Source of the DNA: a virus
IMG/VR virus record: IMGVR_UViG_3300030419_007010
Location: 97,728 to 161,727 of that record
DNA: 64,000 nt
Reading direction: 5' to 3' (one strand)
The stretch's first letter is position 1, and each line of letters starts with the position of its first letter. The notes beneath the pieces are model-generated. The model did not search any database. It was not told the origin of the DNA and saw only the letters and a program-made list of their open reading frames with translations. A program made the position numbers and the translations under genes. This document shows positions 51,245 to 58,932 of the stretch, in pieces.

Positions 51245-52357
51245 TTACTTAATCCACTTTTTCATAAGAGCATCATAAAGTCGCTCTTCTTTAAGTTGTT
51301 CGAAGGTTTTTTTCTCGCCTCTCGCATGCCCGGATCCAGGATATGTCTCTCCGGGAAATTTCCCGCCGACGTCACGTACCGGCGCGGGTTCCTTTCTCCG
51401 CCCACCATGTTTCCTCATGCAGTCTTCGTGCGCTCCGAGCAACATGCCGGTGCTTATTTGCTCATGATTCGGGTCGTCTTTAACGGCCTGCTGCAGCTGG
51501 TTCCATGTGTCCGCACATGGATCCGAATCTTCTTCCAATTCTTCGGCCTCTTCCAAGGGCTTTTGACGATCGGCCGGCTTATCCTTGCCTCTACGATCCT
51601 CTGAATTGCCTCTACGGCGCTCCTCAAGGCTTTCCTCTTCCTCGACGACCTCTTCCCCTTCGGAGACGTCTTCCTCTTCTTCTAGCGGCTGTACACGGTC
51701 TGGCTCTTTCTCCTCCGCGCGCCGGCCGGGTCGCCTACGTCGTTCTTCAAGCTCTTCGCTTTCAGCTAGCCGTGTTTCTTGAGCCCATTCTTCGTGTGAT
51801 TGTCCGGAATGGACTTCATCACATTGTGTTGGCTCGTGTGTATGCACGGTTAAACCAGAAGCAGAGCCTTCCATTAATTTTGCTTTCAAAGCTTCTCTGA
51901 TTGCTTTTCTTAATGTTTGTTCATTCATTGTTTTTTTCCTTGATTTGGATTTGATTCCATCTTCCCAATCTCTTATAAGTAGATTTCCTTCTAAATAAGC
52001 TTCTTTCTCCATCATTCTTAAATGTTCGTCTTTTTGTGCGTAACCTTCTTCTGTTACATGATCTCCTTCAAATTCACCTCTACAATTCTGATTATGATGA
52101 ACTAATTCGTGAGAAAAAGATCTTAATATGTCCTTTGGATGTCTCTTATCAATATAAATAGATATCTCATTTGCATTTGGATCATAATAAGCTGTTTTTC
52201 CTAAAGGATTCGAAGCATTATGAGGATCTGAAACAAAAGAAAGCGCCACTGGCCTGTTAAAACCAAGGCGCTTTTGTGCATAGGGAAAAAATTTATTTAC
52301 TAACTCATGTACTTCTTGCAAACTCTCATTTGTCTTATTTGTTATTTTTAAGCTCAT
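51245..52357 (-). CDS. HExxH metallopeptidase fused to charged, tag-like C-terminal part
   Basis: 370 residues. Residues 1-142 are a zincin: ILRSFSHELVHHNQNCRGEF (near residue 85) and HLRMMEKEAYLEGNLLI as likely third-ligand helix. At residue 144 a second Met opens MNEQTLRKAIREALKAKLME, like the shared KLKQII peptide, with its own SD (AAGGA at 8 nt; ATG at 51928), so a second product of 226 residues may be made. The rest is extremely charged (Glu/Arg repeats) and encoded by GC-rich sequence, ending YDALMKKWIK. Confidence 0.72.
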   Translation of the reverse strand: MSLKITNKTNESLQEVHELVNKFFPYAQKRLGFNRPVALSFVSDPHNASNPLGKTAYYDPNANEISIYIDKRHPKDILRSFSHELVHHNQNCRGEFEGDHVTEEGYAQKDEHLRMMEKEAYLEGNLLIRDWEDGIKSKSRKKTMNEQTLRKAIREALKAKLMEGSASGLTVHTHEPTQCDEVHSGQSHEEWAQETRLAESEELEERRRRPGRRAEEKEPDRVQPLEEEEDVSEGEEVVEEEESLEERRRGNSEDRRGKDKPADRQKPLEEAEELEEDSDPCADTWNQLQQAVKDDPNHEQISTGMLLGAHEDCMRKHGGRRKEPAPVRDVGGKFPGETYPGSGHARGEKKTFEQLKEERLYDALMKKWIK

Positions 52358-53300
52358 TTTTAATAAGTCTTTTTAACTTTTCCTCTGATAGAGTAATTGT
52401 TTCTTCTAGTTGGCCGGCCACCGTGGACTTTGTACCAATAGTTCCCTTTTTATATCCCCCTAAACCACCGGTCGGGGCTTTTGTAGCACGAGCTTTCTCA
52501 ACACCGCCTCTAGGTTTACGATCTTTAGCTAAACCAACAGGTGTTTCTGGATCGGTTGCTGACATTGCAACATCACCGATTTCACCAGCTTCTGGAGCAG
52601 CAGAAGGATCAATTGCTACAGACAACTCCTTTAGTTTGCCTCCAGTGCCACCAACACCAGCTAATTCGGATAATTTATCCATATAACCGTTATGTATACT
52701 AATCCAATTAACTAATTCTGCAGCTGCTCTATACACAGCATCTGCCGTTTCACCTGTAGCTACAGCTTCTGTTACGGGTTTTCCTTCTGCGTCTTCCATA
52801 CCTTCAGGAGGCCCGGTGACGACATCATCTTCGTTATCAGGTTGTAGGCCCTGGGCTCTTAATTCGGGCTCATCTTCTACAGATAACATATCTGCCAAAC
52901 GATTAAGAGAAGTGGGATCAATAGCTACCGCTTTAAGCTTAGTTTGTAATTTATCATTTGCCTGTCTAACTTTAATTTCATATTCAGCAAAAACATCTGC
53001 TAACTGAGCCATGGTAGGGGCAACCCTTTTTAAAGCTTTTTGTCCCGCAACTTCTTTTTGTTCCGGCGATGCTTCTTCTGCAGTATCAAGCGCGGCATCA
53101 AGCATTCGATTAGCCTTCGAAGCTTTTGCGAGAGTGATCCATTTTCTTAGTCCTGTTTTTGCACCAAGCTTAATTGATTGGAACACATCAGCAATATCTT
53201 CTTCAAGCATTCTTATGTGTTCTTCAGAGAGAACTTCTTTGCTTTCTTCTAATATAACTTCTTCTACAAGCTTTTTTAGCTGCGCTTTAGTTAGTTTCAT
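52335..53300 (-). CDS. capsid-targeting-like protein, scaffold-like, tag at both ends
   Basis: 321 residues. It begins MKLTKAQLKKLVEEVILEES and ends ITLSEEKLKRLIKNELKNNK, two versions of the shared peptide. The interior is helical and Ala-rich (ASKANRMLDAALDTAEEASP, VRQANDKLQTKLKAVA), with a Gly/Thr-rich linker near the end. This layout fits an internal core or scaffold protein. Overlaps the metallopeptidase gene by 23 nt. Confidence 0.65.
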   Translation of the reverse strand: MKLTKAQLKKLVEEVILEESKEVLSEEHIRMLEEDIADVFQSIKLGAKTGLRKWITLAKASKANRMLDAALDTAEEASPEQKEVAGQKALKRVAPTMAQLADVFAEYEIKVRQANDKLQTKLKAVAIDPTSLNRLADMLSVEDEPELRAQGLQPDNEDDVVTGPPEGMEDAEGKPVTEAVATGETADAVYRAAAELVNWISIHNGYMDKLSELAGVGGTGGKLKELSVAIDPSAAPEAGEIGDVAMSATDPETPVGLAKDRKPRGGVEKARATKAPTGGLGGYKKGTIGTKSTVAGQLEETITLSEEKLKRLIKNELKNNK

Positions 53301-53494
53301 CGTTTTTTCCTCTTATTAGATGGGTTATCATAGATAAACACCAATGATTTTCAATATATAATTATCTTCATATATGCTTAATAGCCGTTTTTTAATGCTA
53401 TAAAGTGACTTATTTTTTACCAAAAAAAGCCAAAAAATGCTGTTTTTTCTCTAAAAATCCTTGAAAATAGGCTATTTTTAGCCATATTTTGGGT
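53301..53494. other. non-coding AT-rich gap
   Basis: 194 bp between the NTase stop and the start of the 52335 gene. It is rich in A and T runs and has one clear inverted repeat (53470-53483). No start codon with an SD and no RNA gene is visible. Confidence 0.6.
53463..53483 (-). terminator. candidate hairpin terminator after NTase gene
   Basis: On the minus strand, GGCTA-AAAA-TAGCC is followed by TATTTTC, starting 11 nt after the NTase stop codon. The stem is only 5 bp, so it may be a weak terminator or a processing site. Confidence 0.35.
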
Positions 53495-54484
53495 TTATTC
53501 GGCTGGTGGAGCCGATTTTGAACGCTTAAAAGGCGGTTTTTTGCTAAAAGGTGCCTTATTTCCTTGCTTTCCGAGTGAAATTGTCTGTTTTTTAGCTTCT
53601 TCGTGGTCTTTTTTGACCAATTCTTGGTATTTTCCCGCTTCTTCAAGCGAAAAATCGGCTTTTTCTTGCGTTTTTTTGTTATTTTCAACGAATTTACGCC
53701 AATTTTTGCTAAATTCTTCCTTTAAAGACATCATTGCGTCATAAGAATCGGTAAAAAGGTCAGATAATCGCTGCAAATAGCCATTTCGACGCAAAACTTT
53801 GAATGCTAGGTTCTCTTCAGAGAAGATTCCACCCTTTTGAAGCCCACATCTTCTGAATTTTCTTATCTTTTCCTTGATTTTCTTCGAGAAATCATGAGAA
53901 TCATCGTATTTTTGGTGATTAAACAGCTTTTCGACCCCATCAATGAGGCTCATGAGCTTCGAAGCCTTCTTTTTAACGTCCATATAGTTAATTTCAGGCT
54001 CATTGTGAAGCGGTTCTGCTACCCATTGGTTATTTAACACCGAATAAACACCCATAGATATATGAGGTTCTTTAGAATCCTGTATATATATCTCCACTTC
54101 ATACCCGTGAATTAGGATATTGTGTTTCTTATTCCAATTTATAATCTTTTCTTTGAATAAATCTTGCAATAATTCGGTATTTTCATGAATTTTTTCGAAA
54201 TCAAGCAAGATATGAAGGTCAACATCCGAAAAACTAGACCAATTATAGCTTGCAAGCGAACCAGTAAGCAAAATATCGTCCAAAATTACTTCTTTATTGA
54301 ATAAATCAGATAAACCTAGGTCATCAAAGAACTTATTTGATATTTCTAACAGCTTTTCGCGGACTTCAGGGTCCATTAACTTGTTTTGCCATATTTCAGG
54401 CGCTAGATCATCCTGCATTTCGAGATTTGTTACGTCAATCTCTCTATGATCATCTAAAAATTCTTGCCAAAGTTGCAAATTCAT
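53495..54484 (-). CDS. Pol-beta-like nucleotidyltransferase with tag-like segments
   Basis: 329 residues. The Pol-beta-superfamily site is DDILLTGSLASYNWSSFSDVDLHILL (GS...SDxD) near residues 66-91. Such minimal nucleotidyltransferases add NMPs to proteins, nucleic acids or small molecules. The N-terminus MNLQLWQEFLDDHRE resembles the shared peptide, and an internal EEFSKNWRKFVENNKK near residue 260 is a close copy of the W-R type, followed by a basic Lys/Ser-rich tail. Target unknown. Confidence 0.75.
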   Translation of the reverse strand: MNLQLWQEFLDDHREIDVTNLEMQDDLAPEIWQNKLMDPEVREKLLEISNKFFDDLGLSDLFNKEVILDDILLTGSLASYNWSSFSDVDLHILLDFEKIHENTELLQDLFKEKIINWNKKHNILIHGYEVEIYIQDSKEPHISMGVYSVLNNQWVAEPLHNEPEINYMDVKKKASKLMSLIDGVEKLFNHQKYDDSHDFSKKIKEKIRKFRRCGLQKGGIFSEENLAFKVLRRNGYLQRLSDLFTDSYDAMMSLKEEFSKNWRKFVENNKKTQEKADFSLEEAGKYQELVKKDHEEAKKQTISLGKQGNKAPFSKKPPFKRSKSAPPAE

Positions 54485-54495
54485 ACAATAATTAC

Positions 54496-56421
54496 TTACT
54501 TACAAGCGTTTTCGTCAATAATTTCCATTAAACTATTATAAACAGTTAACATATCGTCTGTTAATTCATACCACTTGCCTGAAGAAGCGGTACATAGAGG
54601 TTCCCATCCTGAATGATAGTTACCATTTTCCTTATGCCAATCTTTTGAGAACACATATATCTTTGTATTAACAGTGTTTGATATCAATTGTAACAAATGA
54701 TCTTGTTCAATTTTAGGATCTAGGTAAGATTGAGGGACTTCATCTGAAAATAATATAATAACTCTCTCTACACTTGAGTCAGTACGCCAATTAACTTTGA
54801 AATTTAATAATTCTGGGTTAGATTGACCAACGCCTTTCATTGTATTCCAAGCTAAGTCCGCTAATTTGATTGGTAAGACAGCAGAGGAGACCAAATTATG
54901 CATCGCGAGATATAACGCATCATGAAGCATCTCCCGCGCGCCTGACATAGAGTATGAGTTGATGTTTAATTGAGCCATACCGGCCAAGAAATCGGTGAAT
55001 CCTGACAAGTTATGATGCAATTTAAGGTATTCTGCGTATGGACCACTAAAACCCTCTAGAGGGCCCAAAATAATGCCCCATTGAAGTACTTCTTCATCAC
55101 TATACTGGCCGGCAAATTTGTTGAGAGCAGTCATAACAGCAATAATCTCTGTATCCATAGAACCAGACCAGTCAACAATGAATAGAATATCAACTGGTTG
55201 CATTTCTTCACCAGAATCAGTTATACCATCACAATCATCATCAACGCCATTGCAGACTTCTTCTTGAGGGGTTATCTCATCTTTACAGAACCCTGGAGTG
55301 AAATACTGCGGTTCTTCTGGCATATCAACCCAATAGTTCCCCCAAACACCTTCTAAACAAGTTAACATGCCCGGTTCGCATATACCTACATATAAAGTGG
55401 CCGGATCTGCGGAATAACATTGCGCATATAGGTCTTCATCGATCAATTGATTGCAATTATCATCGAAATTGTTGCATTCTTCCGCTTCCAAAGGCATGCC
55501 CACCGTCGGATCGCATATTTCGTCTGGATCTGGGAAATAAACGCACGGTGCAACACAATCTGTCGTATAAATCTCCGTACAATTAGGATCTGCGCACTCA
55601 CACGTCTTATATCCTTGGCCACAAAGCAATGGCGACTCATTACACGGGAATAATGCCCCAACGTGGTCTATAGTACACTCACATTTAAGCTCTTCGTCGA
55701 TTTGACCGTCACAATCGTTATCAAAACCATCACAGATTTCAATTTGGACCGGAGGAGCGTTACAAGAGACCCAATTACCTGCAATACAGTATTCTATACC
55801 GACTCCGCATGCTGTTGAACACTCTTGAATGAGATCTTCATCAATATCACCGTCACAATCATTGTCAAAGCCATCGCAGACGTCTTCTGGTACAAAACCA
55901 CACTCCCCACATGCGTTTAATTGGCCTTCGTCGATAAATCCATCACAATCATTGTCCTCATAGTCGCATATTTCTTCGGAACAGATCGTTTCACAGTCTG
56001 TAAACTTAATTTTGCCTTTATCGCATACTTGGTCTTGCGTTCCTGGAAATCCATCGATTGTTATGCACTCAATTGTTCCCATATTATAGTTTGTTGGATC
56101 ACATTCCAAAAATTCTTCACATTCTCCGACTTCCAAAACCTTCGGAGGGTCAAGACATATATCTTTTACAATCTTCATACGCCAATTGGCATTTAGATCA
56201 CAAAAATACCACTCTTCACGAATACATTTCTTCCGATACTCTTCAGGAGTCATCAACTCCATAATAAGAGGGTTTGGAATTGATATCGGATATAAACTTA
56301 TAGGAGGGGCTTCATCTGGAGTATCATTACAAGAAACTACTGTCGAGAGCACCAATAATAAAACGGCGCCGTATACCAACGACATTTTTAAAATATTATA
56401 TAATTTCTTGAGTATTTTCAT
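54496..56421 (-). CDS. MopE-repeat and VWA-domain lipoprotein
   Basis: 641 residues from the ATG at 56421, one base after the upstream stop. Lipoprotein signal VLLLVLSTVVSCNDTPDEAP. Five MopE-type metal-binding repeats follow (CDYEDNDCDGFIDEG, CDGFDNDCDGDIDED, CDGFDNDCDGQIDEE, CNNFDDNCNQLIDED, CNGVDDDCDGITDSG), then a VWA domain with the MIDAS motif VDILFIVDWSGSMDTE near residue 412. Such proteins are common on the surface of myxobacteria and relatives, not in phages. Probably exported to the outer membrane, calcium-dependent adhesion. Possible host-derived gene. Confidence 0.88.
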   Translation of the reverse strand: MKILKKLYNILKMSLVYGAVLLLVLSTVVSCNDTPDEAPPISLYPISIPNPLIMELMTPEEYRKKCIREEWYFCDLNANWRMKIVKDICLDPPKVLEVGECEEFLECDPTNYNMGTIECITIDGFPGTQDQVCDKGKIKFTDCETICSEEICDYEDNDCDGFIDEGQLNACGECGFVPEDVCDGFDNDCDGDIDEDLIQECSTACGVGIEYCIAGNWVSCNAPPVQIEICDGFDNDCDGQIDEELKCECTIDHVGALFPCNESPLLCGQGYKTCECADPNCTEIYTTDCVAPCVYFPDPDEICDPTVGMPLEAEECNNFDDNCNQLIDEDLYAQCYSADPATLYVGICEPGMLTCLEGVWGNYWVDMPEEPQYFTPGFCKDEITPQEEVCNGVDDDCDGITDSGEEMQPVDILFIVDWSGSMDTEIIAVMTALNKFAGQYSDEEVLQWGIILGPLEGFSGPYAEYLKLHHNLSGFTDFLAGMAQLNINSYSMSGAREMLHDALYLAMHNLVSSAVLPIKLADLAWNTMKGVGQSNPELLNFKVNWRTDSSVERVIILFSDEVPQSYLDPKIEQDHLLQLISNTVNTKIYVFSKDWHKENGNYHSGWEPLCTASSGKWYELTDDMLTVYNSLMEIIDENACK

Positions 56422-56422
56422 A

Positions 56423-56716
56423 TTAATCGATTGGACCAAAAAGATCATCGAAGTTAAAGAAAAATTTATCAGTATCTCTTATATTAACTTCTTCCATTGT
56501 ATTCCAAAGTTTAGCCAACGTCCTTCCAGCTTCTATATCTGTATCAAAGTGTTTTTTTAAAAAATGTTTATCTTCTACCAAAACTGCAAAATATGCACGA
56601 ATCTTCCATTTGAATTTATTTGTTAATTCAACACATCCAACTGGATCATCATTATTCTTTCCAACAATCCGAACTTCCGTGGTTGTATGAGAAAGCTTCT
56701 TCCAACTTATTTTCAT
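56423..56716 (-). CDS. small protein, unknown
   Basis: 97 residues: KISWKKLSHTTTEVRIVGKN, VGCVELTNKFKWKIRAYFAVLV, then FDTDIEAGRTLAKLWNTMEEV. A strand-rich first half and helical second half. No family known. Similar short proteins occur in marine phage genomes as I recall them. Confidence 0.6.
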   Translation of the reverse strand: MKISWKKLSHTTTEVRIVGKNNDDPVGCVELTNKFKWKIRAYFAVLVEDKHFLKKHFDTDIEAGRTLAKLWNTMEEVNIRDTDKFFFNFDDLFGPID

Positions 56717-56919
56717 TCAAGGAAACTCTCGTTTATATGATTACATTCGCTACATTTAAATAACTGTATTGGTGCCATTATTTCTTCTCCTGTCGGAGAA
56801 ATTACTGGGGATATTCTTTTTATTCTATAAATTTGTACAAAATACTTGCTTTTGCACTCATCGCATTCAACATCGCCGGCATCGCGCAAGTTGAAGCTAA
56901 CATTACCTTGTTGTTGCAT
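56713..56919 (-). CDS. small zinc-ribbon protein
   Basis: 68 residues with two Cys pairs: VECDECKSKYFVQIYRIKRI and LFKCSECNHINESFLE (CxxC...CxxC), a likely zinc ribbon. Between them are strands (ISPVISPTGEEIMAPI). Probably binds nucleic acid or protein. Overlaps the next gene by 4 nt. Confidence 0.7.
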   Translation of the reverse strand: MQQQGNVSFNLRDAGDVECDECKSKYFVQIYRIKRISPVISPTGEEIMAPIQLFKCSECNHINESFLE

Positions 56920-56998
56920 CTTAACCTCTATTAGTAATTAATCATCAAAAATTTAAATTCTTGAATAATTTTATTTTATCACACTTTAAGCGCGAGGT

Positions 56999-57460
56999 TC
57001 AGAACCACACGACAGTTTTGAATTGAATTAACTTTCCGAAAAAATTTTCTATTATTTTTTTATCATTTTCTTTGCAAACACCGTCAGCGCCGAGGATAAT
57101 TTTTGTATTTTGGCCAATATTCTTCGGTTTGGCCTTACCGACGTTTTCCCATGTCTCGTCATCGTCTTTATACTTAATATAACCAACCGGCAGCAAATTT
57201 TTCTGTTTTCCGGACGATGAAGGCACGATAATCAGGTCCCAGCCCATGTCATCAGCAGGATTAATGAGTTTTGGCCACTCTCCATAATCAAACTCAAGTT
57301 TGACCTTTTTCAAACCGCCGAATTTTTTCGTTTTTCCTTTTGGAGTGTCGATATTGATTTCTTGATTCGGATTTGCGCGAATAATATCAATTAGTTCTTT
57401 TTGTGTTGGAATTACCTGTTCGATCAAAAATTTTTCCCAACTTTCCAATATTTTTTTCAT
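56999..57460 (-). CDS. capsid-targeting-like protein, unknown body
   Basis: 153 residues. It starts MKKILESWEKFLIEQ, the shared peptide. The body is alpha/beta with GYIKYKDDDETWENVGKAK and KIILGADGVCKENDKKIIENFFG; no catalytic motif is certain. It overlaps the membrane protein at 57457 by 4 nt. It is the last tagged gene on this side. Confidence 0.6.
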   Translation of the reverse strand: MKKILESWEKFLIEQVIPTQKELIDIIRANPNQEINIDTPKGKTKKFGGLKKVKLEFDYGEWPKLINPADDMGWDLIIVPSSSGKQKNLLPVGYIKYKDDDETWENVGKAKPKNIGQNTKIILGADGVCKENDKKIIENFFGKLIQFKTVVWF

Positions 57461-57741
57461 TTAAACACTTTTTCTTTCGACGTATCAAAAAGTTTGTCCA
57501 TAAAACTCTTTTTAAGACGCAAAAGTCGTTCAAATTTGACTTTATCGCGAGCATCAGTATAAAGAGTTGTTGGTTTTTTCACTTCCCCGTCAATTAATTG
57601 CTCATTAAAATCGTAAAATTTAGCTTTTGGGCTTTTAGCATTGGATGTCGATGACAACCATATAATTAAAGATAATACCACTATAATACCAACAATTAAA
57701 ACCATTGTATCAATCAATATATTTTTAATTTTCTCAACCAT
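57457..57741 (-). CDS. small membrane protein
   Basis: 94 residues with one membrane segment near the N-terminus (LIDTMVLIVGIIVVLSLIIWLSS), followed by a soluble basic part (FERLLRLKKSFMDKLFDTSK). Could be a holin-like or anchor protein, but a single span and no dual-start motif are seen. Unassigned. Confidence 0.65.
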   Translation of the reverse strand: MVEKIKNILIDTMVLIVGIIVVLSLIIWLSSTSNAKSPKAKFYDFNEQLIDGEVKKPTTLYTDARDKVKFERLLRLKKSFMDKLFDTSKEKVFK

Positions 57742-57785
57742 ACCCGTAAATAGTTTTAAAAGGTATCTTAAAGCTTAAAGTCACT

Positions 57786-57813
57786 TTAAAAATATGAAAA
57801 CTTGCGTTTTCAT
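57786..57813 (-). terminator. candidate hairpin terminator
   Basis: ATGAAAAC-TTGC-GTTTTCAT (57794-57813) is a perfect 8-bp inverted repeat followed on the minus strand by ATTTTT and on the plus strand by TCTTTTT, so it could act in both directions. It lies in the 108-bp gap downstream of the 57850 gene. Confidence 0.5.
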
Positions 57814-57849
57814 TCTTTTTAAACCGAGTGCGAGTTAAAGTTGATAAAG

Positions 57850-58182
57850 TTACTCACCATTAATGAAACTATCGATTATTTCGCTTGTTGCTTCTAGAGT
57901 TTTTTGCAAGATCTGCAAAGCAATAACCATTTTCATCATATCCATAATGTCTTTTGGCTCGTTTGCGCTCTTTCCTACTTGTTCAGTAAGTGAAACAAAA
58001 TCGCTAGTGCTCATGTTTTGATTTGGATCGCAAAGATTGGGCGAACCAGCAGCTTGTTGGCTATTGGGTAAGCTAGCACCAGCAGAACTCCCCGCAGCAG
58101 CCGGTTTTTGCGCGGTTGCGGAACTTTGTGCGGGGCTAGCGGGGGAAGCAGCGCCTACAGCGCCAACCGCTCCTACACTCAT
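57850..58182 (-). CDS. Ala/Ser/Gly-rich protein, unknown
   Basis: 110 residues. The first 50 residues are low-complexity (VGAVGAVGAASPASPAQSSA and similar). The rest is helical: MSTSDFVSLTEQVGKSANEP, DIMDMMKMVIALQILQKTLEATSEIIDSFI. The layout is like small secreted or translocated needle-type subunits, but this is only a resemblance. SD GGAGG before the ATG. Confidence 0.55.
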   Translation of the reverse strand: MSVGAVGAVGAASPASPAQSSATAQKPAAAGSSAGASLPNSQQAAGSPNLCDPNQNMSTSDFVSLTEQVGKSANEPKDIMDMMKMVIALQILQKTLEATSEIIDSFINGE

Positions 58183-58228
58183 GATAAACCTCCATGTTTA
58201 TATAAATAACTAGTCGTTATTGGAAATA

Positions 58229-58456
58229 TTAAATGCTTCCGCTGATTGGGCGGGAGATTAAACGAATACCAGAGGTTGGAAAATAGAGTATATTATTATA
58301 TGGCCACCAGTAGATCTCAAACATTAAACCATCTCTAGTTTTGTAATAAGACAATACCATTCCGTATCTACACTGCTCGCGTGTATATACGCGTGATCTT
58401 AAATAATCAGAGTTTGGTTCAACTAAATCACCTACTTTAAAGAACTGTCTTACCAT
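58229..58456 (-). CDS. small KOW/SH3-like protein
   Basis: 75 residues: FFKVGDLVEPNSDYLR, YGMVLSYYKTRDGLMFEIYWWP, YFPTSGIRLIS. Same order of motifs as the proteins at 30539 and 58514 (GDLV, G-x-V-L, W/F-P). It is divergent from the plus-strand gene at 58514, which encodes a paralogue. Confidence 0.62.
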   Translation of the reverse strand: MVRQFFKVGDLVEPNSDYLRSRVYTREQCRYGMVLSYYKTRDGLMFEIYWWPYNNILYFPTSGIRLISRPISGSI

Positions 58457-58479
58457 AGTGAAATAAGTAGCAAAACAAC

Positions 58480-58508
58480 TTGACGTAAAGAAGAAATAAT
58501 GTGATAAT
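58480..58508 (+). promoter_or_regulatory. sigma-70 type promoter, plus strand
   Basis: TTGACG (58480-58485), 17-bp spacer, GATAAT (58503-58508) preceded by TGT, so an extended -10. Both boxes have one mismatch. It faces the plus-strand gene at 58514; the RNA would start near 58515. Confidence 0.6.
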
Positions 58509-58513
58509 AAGGA

Positions 58514-58723
58514 GTGTTCAGTAAAAAAATATTACCAGGAGATCTGGTAACATATAAATATCATCCGGAAAGAAAGGAAGATATAGGTTTGGTATTACAA
58601 ATAGTAGAAGGCGACCAATCCCCTTTAACATCCGGGGGAAAAGCCGCCTATATTCTATGGCCTAACCATTTCAAACAATATTGCGCGATGCATTTGATTG
58701 AATTATTTAGATCTGCGCGCTAG
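58514..58723 (+). CDS. small KOW/SH3-like protein, plus strand
   Basis: 69 residues; the only plus-strand gene besides the serine protease. It reads KKILPGDLVTYKYHPERKED, IGLVLQIVEGDQ, AAYILWPNHFKQYCAMHLIEL, related to the proteins at 58229 and 30539. No ATG exists near the start; GTG at 58514 sits on the AGGAG sequence and on the predicted RNA start, so translation may begin at a later non-ATG codon or be leaderless. Its end overlaps the histone-like gene by 4 nt on the opposite strand. Confidence 0.6.
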   Translation: MFSKKILPGDLVTYKYHPERKEDIGLVLQIVEGDQSPLTSGGKAAYILWPNHFKQYCAMHLIELFRSAR

Positions 58724-58902
58724 CGAGTATTGCGCTCTTCTTGTACTTGCTTTCTAAGGGTCTTGCAAGTATTAACTACCTCTTGAAGTTGCTTTCGAAG
58801 TCTAGTACCGGCGGCATTATTTCCGCTCTCATGCTTTTCTGCATCTGTTAACGCTGTAGTTAAAGTCTCAATTAAATCATTTACACTCGTAGTAACGCTC
58901 AT
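58720..58902 (-). CDS. histone H1-like (Hc1-type) small protein
   Basis: 60 residues: VNDLIETLTTALTDAEKHES, then GNNAAGTRLRKQLQEVVNTCKTLRKQVQEERN. The G-N-x-A-A-G-T-R-x-R-K-x-L/M-Q-E pattern is the hallmark of bacterial Hc1-like proteins, which in Bacteroidota and Chlamydiae bind DNA. Only the folded N-terminal segment is present, without the long Lys-rich tail. Could compact phage or host DNA. Confidence 0.75.
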   Translation of the reverse strand: MSVTTSVNDLIETLTTALTDAEKHESGNNAAGTRLRKQLQEVVNTCKTLRKQVQEERNTR

Positions 58903-58932
58903 TATCTTTCTCCTTTACATTAATAAGCTAAA

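Noticed and set aside
51505-51900. 131-codon plus-strand frame rich in Pro and Leu
   Set aside because: It is the mirror image of Glu/Arg-rich codons in the metallopeptidase gene; GC-rich repeats keep several frames open by chance.
53410-53688. 92-codon Lys-rich minus frame
   Set aside because: It covers the NTase gene's basic tail in another frame and runs into the hairpin gap; composition reflects A-runs only.
58200-58215. TATAAATA as a T4-type late promoter
   Set aside because: It lies on the plus strand, while the only nearby gene is on the minus strand, and no further copies stand in front of the tagged genes.
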